From assembly GCF_011074885.1 (NCBI RefSeq), contig NC_054688.1, positions 1,054,001 through 1,118,000 on the forward strand: 64,000 nucleotides of DNA. Direction: 5' to 3'. Shown one piece after another: positions 56,967 to 64,000 of this stretch (the stretch's first letter is position 1; each line of letters opens with the position of its first letter). Under the pieces are notes generated by a model. It was not told the DNA's origin and did no database searches. It was given only the letters and a program-made list of their open reading frames with translations. Origin of the DNA: Brettanomyces bruxellensis (lineage: Eukaryota; Ascomycota; Pichiomycetes; Pichiales; Pichiaceae). The position numbers and the translations under genes are program-made.

Positions 56967-58384
56967 TGTAGATTGAGTGTAAGAAAATCTTAGCGTTCAC
57001 TTTCGATGTGTTGATACCAAGTTTCACTTCACTTCACGTCAATTCAGTTAGAGTATGTCTTCACTTTATTTATTTCACCCTTTGCTCTATTTCTTTACTT
57101 TATTTCTTCTCTTTACCTTATTTCTCCCTTCACTTTATTCTTTTATTCGCTTCTTCTCTTCACTTTCTTCCCTCTCTCAAATTATACTATACTCCTCGAC
57201 AATTCGCCTAAGCTGAATTGCCTATCTAGATAATACTTTTGGCGTCACCGTGCCGAAAACTCTAATTATATCGCCCGTATTAAACACCTGATACTTTGCT
57301 CTTTCAAAGAATGTAAAAGAGCCCTCAGTTGAATGCTAATGTAAAAATGCCGCTCCAGAAATGCTATCCTAATGCTGTTCATGCAACCACAAAAGTAGGC
57401 TCTAAATACTCGCAATACAAAATGAAACACGGCCAAACAAATTCAGATGGGAAGCCTAAAGGGTCTTGTTGCTTTTGTGATGAAGACCACCTCGCACAGA
57501 AATAAAAAAAGGAGGAAAATGCTTGAAGGAGAGGAAAGGGGACATAAAAGTGAAGGATAAAAATAAAAGTAATATAATAAAAATGAATAGGGAAACTGAG
57601 CGTAGAATAGGAAAAGGAGAGAGATCAAAAATCAAAGCAAGGATGCATTGGAAAGGTTGAGTGAAGAAAACAATAACTTCAAAAAAAAAAAAAAACGTTT
57701 CCCGCTTTAACCTGAGTCTGAAATTTTTTTCTCTCTCACTTTTTATTTTTTTTTCCAATGTTTCACTTCAAATCAAAAACAGTGGAGCAGCGAGCTTTCG
57801 GGATTAATTGCAACGCGCACTCTTTTTTTTTATCAGAAGCGGTTTCTCGAAAAACAAGCTACTTTCTGGTAGACAAACCCGGATATAATGGCATCCGCTT
57901 TAGGCAATACGTAAATATCGGCGCGCTCCTCCACCAGCAAAAAAAAAAATGATGCATAATGTTTATTAATTCAACGAGCTATCCCAAGAACAAGAAACAA
58001 CCAATCAGTGTGGGTACGCCGCAGTGTGCGCGTGCGCTGCCCATTCGATATGCCCGCATTGCGCGTAGTTATCATACTGCCGCCCTCATGCGCTTATCCT
58101 GTACTTATCCTGTACTTACCCTACGCTTATCCTACGCTTATCCTACGCTCACTCTGCGCACCCCCCCCCCCCCCCCTGCGCTTATCTTTGTGCTGGTCAT
58201 CCGGCAACATAAGCCCTGCCCTGCACAGCCACAGAAGTGCTGGAAAGAAGACTTGAAAAACAAAATTTTTTTGAACCTGCATAGCCACACATGAGTAGCC
58301 GGCACTTGCATTATTATTATTTCTACTTCTCTCGATGCCAGTTAGCACCAGTCTAAAAATTATTTCATTAATATATCTATTTAA
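56967..58384. promoter_or_regulatory. Long upstream region of the cyclin gene
   Basis: These 1.4 kb separate the cyclin start from the SLI15 3' end. Near the cyclin the plus strand is CT-rich (57040-57180). An A14 tract lies near 57679-57692. At its right end is a GC-rich island with an 11-bp repeat and a C16 tract. Small frames at 57443-58348 are not supported. Confidence 0.45.
58093..58176. repeat. 11-bp repeat (cttatcctacg) leading into a C16 tract
   Basis: Six 11-bp units lie at 58093-58158: two cttatcctgta, one cttaccctacg, two cttatcctacg, and one decayed ctcactctgcg. The dinucleotide ca follows, then an unbroken run of 16 C (58161-58176). The flanks from 58010 to 58230 are GC-rich with GCGC and TGCG strings. 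It lies in the SLI15 3' flank. Confidence 0.9.
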
Positions 58385-61099
58385 TTACTGTTTCCAGCCC
58401 ATTCTGCGATCATAAGCATCCATCTCTCTCACACTCAGTCCATCATCCCCCTGCCATTTCACATTTAAGCTTCCGTAGTATCTTTTGCCAAAAATCTCAT
58501 TACAGTCAACTTTTGAAACTTGTCCGAAAATCCTTGTCGGGTTGATTTTCGATTGTTTCATTAGCTGAGTCTTCAAGTTTGAGGCTGATGCCCACTGGGC
58601 GACGTATTGGGTGGACAATCGACTCGTATCGTCCACCACCGGGACTAGATTTGGATCTTCAATCGGTTCCACTTTGATTTTTCCAAGAATATCCTTTTCG
58701 TAACTTTTCTGATCCATTTTGCTATTCATTCTGGAATCTCCGACAGCAATATTAGCCAAGAAACTCCGCTCTGTCGACTTAAATGCCGCATTCTTGTTTT
58801 TTCCCGCCACAATATGCCGCTCTCTTCTCAGTTTCTGCTCCATATGCAAATGTAAAAGCATCTCTTTCTTCTTTTTAAACGAGTTTTCGGTACTCTTTGT
58901 GCTGGAAGATCCAATATCCAGAGTTGGAGGTCTAAGGCTTTGTTCGGTAAGTGGTATTTTTCTGCTCTGCATTTTCTGTATTTGCTCGTTTTCCATTTGC
59001 AACAGCTCCTTCTTTTTTCGTTTGCTGCTATAGACATGTTTTTGGAATTGGGGTTTTCTTACAGGCGACAAGTTTTCATTTTGTTTCATTTGCTCAATTA
59101 TAGGATCATTTCTTTCTCTATTTTCTGGATTTATTCTATTTCTTTTATCCATTTCATGTATTTCTTCTTTTTCATGTATTCCTTCTTTTTCATCTCTATC
59201 ATTTATTTCTTCTCTTTCTTCTCTTTTATCTCTATCATTTCTTTCTTCTTTTTCATCCCTTCCTTCTTCTCCTTCTCTCCCATTTTTTTCATTTATTCCT
59301 CCACTCACATTTTCCCTCATCGCACTTTTCCTCTCTGCCAATCGCTTGCTTCTAATTGTAAGTCGGCTTCTCTCTATCCGGATAGTTGGCTCCTCATTAT
59401 CCGCTCTAACTCCCTCCGGGACAAAAACAGCTGGAGGAACACCAAGAACAAATTTCTTCTTTTCGCCTGATCTGTTTTCTGACCTCAATACTGCCGGATC
59501 TTCATCTACAAATGGAGAAGGACCGGCTCTATCGATCATAGACCTTCCAAATGTGGCTGTTGCACGTTTGTTTATGCTTGAAACGCGTCTTTTCTTTGCA
59601 GAAAACGAAGCCGGAGATGTAATTGCTGTAGAACGCTTTCTAGAACTTCTAGAAAACGGCGTTCCTGTGCTTTTTTTGCCATTTATCGTCTTCCGGCTCG
59701 ATTTCCGCTTCACCGAACGCACTTTTAGCGGAGATCGCGACGGCATTTCGGCAAATTTGATTGGTGAGCGTGAATTCAGAGGTGTCACACCCTTTTTTGG
59801 TGCTTTTGGTATGCTTGTGCCCTCATCCGCACTCTTTAATGGTATCCGGATGTCCGAAAGCTCGATTTTCTCAAGTTTCCCTAACGCCACGTCATCATCC
59901 AAATCGCTTAAAAGCAAGTCATCGCTATCTTCCTCGATAAGATGCGATATCTCTTTAATCTGCTCTCTGTCCCGCTTATCTTCCTCCTGGAATAGCTTTC
60001 TTTCCCATTCTGATTCCTTCAAGGCTTTCTGCCGCCTTCTTTCCGTCTCTGTGTCTTGCATTTTCTCTTTTTCTGCATTTTTATGTGTTTTCCCCACCGC
60101 AAAAGACTGTCTTATGTTTTTGCTAATCGCCTCAAACGAAGAATCACTCTCTACTTCCTGTATTTTGTCACTTGCATGCCTTGTCGTACCCTTTTCCTCG
60201 CTGAAAACGGCATCCTTGTCTTCCTTTGTTGTTGTAGCACCTGTTGCACTAGACGCACGATTGCTTCCACCCGATCCAAAAGAGGATCGCGCTGATGCCT
60301 GTTTCGGCGAAGATGACGTAGGTGCTGCATGCAACGATGAAATAGAAGACGATGTAAATTCCTCAAGACTGCCACTGGATCTTTCTTCTTTCTTTATTTC
60401 CCTTGAAAGCTCATCCTCCAATTTGATTGGTCCAGCAGACGCAGCTGCTTTATTTGTTGTTATTTCTGTTTTCAAGGGCTTAGACTTCATTTCCATTGGC
60501 TTAAATACTGTTTCCGAGGGCTTAGAATCCGTTTCCATCGGCTTTTCCAAACTTGGCGTCTCTTTTTTTCCAGTATCATCGTGTTTTTCCTGAGTCTCAT
60601 CATCTTTCTGTTTTTCTAACGCCTTTCCACTTGTTTCCACCCCTTCCCTGGATACAGCATTTGTCTCTTTCACGTTATTTCCCTTCCTGTAAGTACTCTT
60701 GTCCGCAGTAGCACTATTTGTGTGTGTTTGGCTGTTTAGTTGCGCCTTTATATTGTTTGTGACCTTTCTAATCTTGTCCTGAACATTGTCCCTCCGTTTC
60801 TTGTGCTCAATATCTTGTTTCTGAGCACGTTTTGCCTCTTTCTGCGCGTCATCTTTAAAATCAACGCGTCTCGTTTCATCTTTCATCTTTTCTAGAATGC
60901 TGAAATCTTCCATCACCTGGTTGATCCACTCATTCTGCTCACCAAAGCATCTGCCAACACGATCAACAGCCACTTTCATCAGCTCTGTTTCCGTGTACAT
61001 CTCCTTGGCAAACCATTTCGAAAATCCTGGAATTGATGAAGAGGGAACTTTTTTCGTTTCTGCTTGTTTCAAAGCAGACGGCAGTTTCAGGCCCCACAT
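58385..61099 (-). CDS. SLI15: INCENP-family chromosomal passenger scaffold Sli15
   Basis: Sli15 holds and activates Aurora kinase (Ipl1) at kinetochores and the spindle. The 904-residue protein has an N-terminal helical segment for the Bir1/Nbl1 complex (MYTETELMKVAVDRVGRCFG, NEWINQVMEDFSILE). A very long disordered, Lys/Glu/Ser-rich middle follows. It includes basic patches (PLKVRSVKRKSSRKT, AITSPASFSAKKRRVSS) with several S/T-P sites and a repeat of Glu/Arg/Asp-rich units. The C-terminal IN-box is QWASASNLKTQLMKQSKINP then TRIFGQ and CNEIFGKRYY, the Aurora-binding motif. S. cerevisiae Sli15 is 698 residues. The start is the ATG at 61099. Confidence 0.9.
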   Translation of the reverse strand: MWGLKLPSALKQAETKKVPSSSIPGFSKWFAKEMYTETELMKVAVDRVGRCFGEQNEWINQVMEDFSILEKMKDETRRVDFKDDAQKEAKRAQKQDIEHKKRRDNVQDKIRKVTNNIKAQLNSQTHTNSATADKSTYRKGNNVKETNAVSREGVETSGKALEKQKDDETQEKHDDTGKKETPSLEKPMETDSKPSETVFKPMEMKSKPLKTEITTNKAAASAGPIKLEDELSREIKKEERSSGSLEEFTSSSISSLHAAPTSSSPKQASARSSFGSGGSNRASSATGATTTKEDKDAVFSEEKGTTRHASDKIQEVESDSSFEAISKNIRQSFAVGKTHKNAEKEKMQDTETERRRQKALKESEWERKLFQEEDKRDREQIKEISHLIEEDSDDLLLSDLDDDVALGKLEKIELSDIRIPLKSADEGTSIPKAPKKGVTPLNSRSPIKFAEMPSRSPLKVRSVKRKSSRKTINGKKSTGTPFSRSSRKRSTAITSPASFSAKKRRVSSINKRATATFGRSMIDRAGPSPFVDEDPAVLRSENRSGEKKKFVLGVPPAVFVPEGVRADNEEPTIRIERSRLTIRSKRLAERKSAMRENVSGGINEKNGREGEEGRDEKEERNDRDKREEREEINDRDEKEGIHEKEEIHEMDKRNRINPENRERNDPIIEQMKQNENLSPVRKPQFQKHVYSSKRKKKELLQMENEQIQKMQSRKIPLTEQSLRPPTLDIGSSSTKSTENSFKKKKEMLLHLHMEQKLRRERHIVAGKNKNAAFKSTERSFLANIAVGDSRMNSKMDQKSYEKDILGKIKVEPIEDPNLVPVVDDTSRLSTQYVAQWASASNLKTQLMKQSKINPTRIFGQVSKVDCNEIFGKRYYGSLNVKWQGDDGLSVREMDAYDRRMGWKQ
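59138..59290 (-). repeat. In-frame Glu/Arg/Asp-rich repeat in SLI15
   Basis: Tandem units read as ERNDRDKREEREEINDRDE and IHEKEEIHEMDKRN. The DNA is a T/C-rich run with units around tctctttcttct and atcatttctttc on the plus strand. The copies keep frame and probably extend a charged single alpha-helix in the central region. Confidence 0.8.
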
Positions 61100-62168
61100 T
61101 GCTCATATGTGCAGTTAGTGCAATCTGGAAAGCTGTAATAATCAGTTGTGCTTTTGTTGGTTGTGATGTCTGGATTGTTGTATAGATGGTTATGAAGATA
61201 AAGATGACTGTTCATGTTTAAGAAGAAGTAAATAAAAGCTGAAAGAAAAAGATGATCGCGATCGCGTTTTCTTAAAAAAATAAAATAAGAAGGTAAAAGG
61301 ATTAAAAAATTGGGAAGGATTTGAAGAATTAGATGAATTTTAATTTAAAGAATTGGAAGAATTTTAATTAAAAGAATTAAAAGGATTTTAAAAGTTTAAG
61401 AATAAGTTAGAATCAGCATATTGTAACTTGTATATTTATTTCATTTTCTGCTACGTATTATGTGTGGCTTGCAGTGAGATAAATTGATACTTTTATATTT
61501 ACCTCTTGTGGTATTCTTTTTCTTCATGTTTGATTTCAAAGGTAACCATCATCACGCTTAATGCACTTTCATATACCCAAATATTTTTGTTCTAAATTTA
61601 GGATTAATGTTGATTAAATGATGGCAAAGTAAGCTCTGATATTTTGTAAATATGCGTAGCCCCAGATGGTCTAAAAGAAATGAATTTGATAATTTGATAA
61701 TTTGACAATTTGATAATTTGACAATTTGATAATTTGACAATTTGACAATTTGATAATTTGATAATTTGATAATTTGATAATTTGATAATTTGATAATTTG
61801 ATAACTTGATAATTTAATAACTTGATAATTTAATAACTTGATAATTTGATAACTTGATAACTTGATAACTTGATAGACTAATAATCAATACATTCTTAAT
61901 GCTAATTAACCTATTAATTAAAAATCTCTAGAGATTCCTATTTTATCTTTAGGTGCACATTTGACAAACCAACTAAGCACATTTCAAATAGTTTTTGTAT
62001 TTCCTCATCCTCTAATTTAGGCATGAAAAATAAGAATTATCATAATTTTTTTTTTTGATACATGAAAATTTTCGCTCGGCCTTACTTCGCTTTATCAGCA
62101 GCAGCATTTGTTATCCTGATAAGGACCATTTCCAATCATTCAAGCACGATAAAGCCACTTAATTCGTC
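61100..62168. promoter_or_regulatory. Divergent promoter, SLI15 and URB1
   Basis: This 1.07 kb head-to-head spacer is AT-rich. It contains a degenerate AAAGAATT/GGATTTTAAAA repeat at 61300-61400, the 8-bp minisatellite listed separately, and a T10 run near 62047-62056. There is no coding frame beyond a minus-strand frame (61558-61740) that is simply the repeat translated. Confidence 0.45.
61684..61874. repeat. 8-bp minisatellite (tttgataa)
   Basis: About 24 tandem copies of the 8-bp unit tttgataa run with variants tttgacaa (left half) and cttgataa or tttaataa (right half). The left half alternates tttgataa and tttgacaa. The right half shows a higher-order alternation of cttgataa with tttaataa. 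Confidence 0.95.
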
Positions 62169-64000
62169 ATGGCCAAGGAGAAAGACCCAAAGTATGTTGC
62201 GAATTCGGCGGATGTCGGTGTGAGAGACGAGTTTTGTGCATTGGTTTCAAAGCTTGATCTTGATAGTGGTGAAACGGAGCATGATGAGTTGCAATCGGCA
62301 GTTGATGAATTGAAAGCATTTTTAGACAAAGGTTTCAACCTCACCTCAATAGCACAGTCATTTTCATATGCATCTACAGTCAATGACAACAGAACACTCA
62401 CGTATTTGACATCAGCATTGTCTAAAGTGATTGATTTTTCAAATGGAAAAGAAGAGCTATCGGAAAGTGTTTCGGGACTTATAGACCAAATATTGGGCCA
62501 CATTGGTGTTTTCCATCGGAGTTTGAGCAGTTTCAGGCCCAATATCGTGAATCCAATGTTGAAGTTGATGATCTCGATAATAGCATTCGACAAAGGCTCC
62601 AGACTTGACAAATTTCTCGATTCTTTTGATCTCACATTAAAATCGCTTCCGAAGTTAGCCATTCCCTCAAAGACGGAGTCGCTGGAGCCTGCCATGTGTC
62701 AAAGCGATGCCTCTGTTAGGCACAACTTCGTGAGTTTCTGGCTTGCATTTTGCCAGGCGGTGACGCCACTCACGAGAAAAGATATACTCACTACAAATTC
62801 CCGAGTCATGAGTAACATATTTCGATACATAGCAGGCTTTGACAGCCCGGATCTTCAGCACAGTGTGCTAGAGTTTATGGACACGTGTGTGCTGATGGAG
62901 CCGTCGTACAAGAAGATGACTAAATGCCGAATAGTCGGTGACTGGGTGATCACCAAGCTTGTCGAGTTGTATTCGATAAAACGCCTCCGCAAGGAATTGC
63001 AGCTGTTGCTTTTGAAGATGTGCACGGATGAGGCCGATGGGCTTGTTTTCCGTGACGACAAAGCCTGGTTTTCGGACGATAGTGCCGGTGCAGTTGTTAC
63101 TGTTGGTGCAAAACAGTTCAAAGTTCACAACAAGTTGATATTCACCATGTTGGTCAAACTCCAGCCTTGCGTTGACGATCTTCAGCTTGATCTGGTTGTG
63201 AGAGTCTTGGAGCACATCCCGGAGCTTGTCCCCGCATATAATTACTACTGTTTCTTCACAAATGGTGCACACGATCCCAAACTCACGTCTTTTTATGTTG
63301 GCCAGAGTCTTCTTTTGCTCAAGCTTGTTCAGTTGCCTGTTCCAGCCCAGTTTCTCAAGACGATAAAGAAGAAAATCCAATCTGAAACGGACGTACGGGC
63401 CACCGCAAACTCAGAAAACAGCAATGTGCTTCTTTGGAACATTGCAGAAGCCATCTGTCCAAGCCAGTTGACGAGAGCTGCATTTGTGAATGGTCTCGGC
63501 TCGGATTCGGCTCTTATCGTGCATATTAACCTCGTCCTTATGGTTGCAATACTGCAGAAGTATCAACAGTTCAGCCTGATACTCTCTTATGATAGCAACC
63601 AAAGCTACTCGAAGATCGGCTTGGAGTTGACGGAGATTCTCAAAAGCCAGAAATTCCCTCCTTTGGACGTACTCGGCCGCAAAATCAACGAATTGCTTTC
63701 CTCGGGAAAAGAATCCCAGAATGTCCTGCTTCTAAACGCTTTCAAGGTTGCTGAATACTACAATGAGGTGTTTGGTGAGTCGGCAAACGTCCGTTTGCAC
63801 TCTTTTGACCTCACGCAACCAGATAAGCAGTTTAAGGGGCTCGATATGGCAATTCTAAGCTCGTATCTCCGACTTAGTGCCGGGTCCCCGGAGCAATGCT
63901 CTTGGTGGAAAAGAGAAAAGAACGCCAGCAACACTCTCTTCACCGCCTTGCTCACACTTCCCTGCCATCATGCTGCAATCAGCGTTAGCGACATCGTTTC
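62169..64000 (+). CDS. URB1: Ribosome-biogenesis protein Urb1/Npa1, 5' part (runs off window)
   Basis: Urb1 (Npa1) is a nucleolar scaffold of early pre-60S particles, acting with Npa2, Nop8, Rsa3 and Dbp6 to fold the 25S pre-rRNA. The window contains 610 codons with no stop; the gene continues past 64000. The N-terminus is acidic (MAKEKDPKYVANSADVGVRD). An Npa1-type helical-repeat fold follows, recognised by STVNDNRTLTYLTSALSKVI, ISIIAFDKGS, DSFDLTLKSLPKLA and RHNFVSFWLAFCQAVTPLTR (the FWL.F signature). S. cerevisiae Urb1 is 1764 residues, so about a third is seen. Minus-strand frames here (62159-63955) are shadows. The ATG at 62169 has no upstream competitor. Confidence 0.92.
   Translation, partial: MAKEKDPKYVANSADVGVRDEFCALVSKLDLDSGETEHDELQSAVDELKAFLDKGFNLTSIAQSFSYASTVNDNRTLTYLTSALSKVIDFSNGKEELSESVSGLIDQILGHIGVFHRSLSSFRPNIVNPMLKLMISIIAFDKGSRLDKFLDSFDLTLKSLPKLAIPSKTESLEPAMCQSDASVRHNFVSFWLAFCQAVTPLTRKDILTTNSRVMSNIFRYIAGFDSPDLQHSVLEFMDTCVLMEPSYKKMTKCRIVGDWVITKLVELYSIKRLRKELQLLLLKMCTDEADGLVFRDDKAWFSDDSAGAVVTVGAKQFKVHNKLIFTMLVKLQPCVDDLQLDLVVRVLEHIPELVPAYNYYCFFTNGAHDPKLTSFYVGQSLLLLKLVQLPVPAQFLKTIKKKIQSETDVRATANSENSNVLLWNIAEAICPSQLTRAAFVNGLGSDSALIVHINLVLMVAILQKYQQFSLILSYDSNQSYSKIGLELTEILKSQKFPPLDVLGRKINELLSSGKESQNVLLLNAFKVAEYYNEVFGESANVRLHSFDLTQPDKQFKGLDMAILSSYLRLSAGSPEQCSWWKREKNASNTLFTALLTLPCHHAAISVSDIV

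Noticed and set aside
62159..63955. Several minus-strand frames at the right edge
   Set aside because: They are shadows of URB1, which reads openly on the plus strand from 62169 to the window end.

Overview
This 64 kb window is nuclear DNA of an ascomycete budding yeast (Saccharomycotina). Genes are compact and almost all intronless. The two introns I can establish carry GTATGT or GTAAGT donors and TACTAAC branch points. CTG codons fall at conserved leucine positions (for example codons at 43458-43466 in the Sch9 kinase domain), so this is not a CTG-Ser clade yeast. A small subunit resembling a respiratory complex I protein, the moderately AT-rich base composition and the gene content fit a Pichiaceae-type yeast such as Brettanomyces/Pichia. 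That genus-level guess is inference. I see no tRNA, rRNA, transposon, CRISPR or viral sequence.

Layout. 0.7-9 kb: ABP1 (-), a Golgi-type multispan protein (+), POL31 (+), MSM1 (-). 9.5-20.3 kb: MRPL44 (-), an MPD1-like ER thioredoxin (+), MGS1 (+), a secreted Ser/Thr-rich protein (+), a CYT2-type heme lyase (+), TIM10 (-), an FMP10-like hotdog protein (+), FAU1 (-). 20.3-23.5 kb is a 3.3 kb region with no supported gene; it carries two perfect PACE-type 9-mers. 23.5-39.6 kb: an unrecognised Ser-rich protein, HIR3, a lone TFIIS-domain-II protein (-), a YJR142W-type Nudix protein (+), a PMT2-type mannosyltransferase (-), MGM101 (+), RPS4 (-, spliced). 40-50 kb: a YHR202W-like secreted phosphoesterase, SCH9 and HTM1/MNL1, all on the minus strand, with a 2.5 kb gap above SCH9. 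50.9-64 kb: a SUR7-family protein (+), an unknown coiled-coil protein (-), JAC1 (-), a spliced complex I-like subunit (+), a CLB2-type cyclin (-), SLI15 (-), and the 5' part of URB1 (+), which runs off the window.

Themes. Several genes serve mitochondria (MSM1, MRPL44, CYT2, TIM10, FMP10-like, MGM101, JAC1, the complex I-like subunit), some as head-to-head pairs (TIM10/FMP10-like, JAC1/complex I-like). A second group concerns replication and chromatin (POL31, MGS1, HIR3) and mitosis (CLB2-type, SLI15). A third serves the secretory pathway (MPD1-like, PMT2, HTM1). Many predicted open frames here begin at TTG or GTG; I moved those starts to the first credible ATG.

No clearly new multi-gene system stands out. 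The most interesting leads are a PIP-box plus SUMO-interaction-like motif in the Hir3 tail, a free-standing TFIIS domain II protein, the paired PACE elements in the long gene-poor region, a possible hidden 3' exon at 45.9-46.0 kb, and a family of unrelated 8-17 bp minisatellites confined to intergenic DNA.
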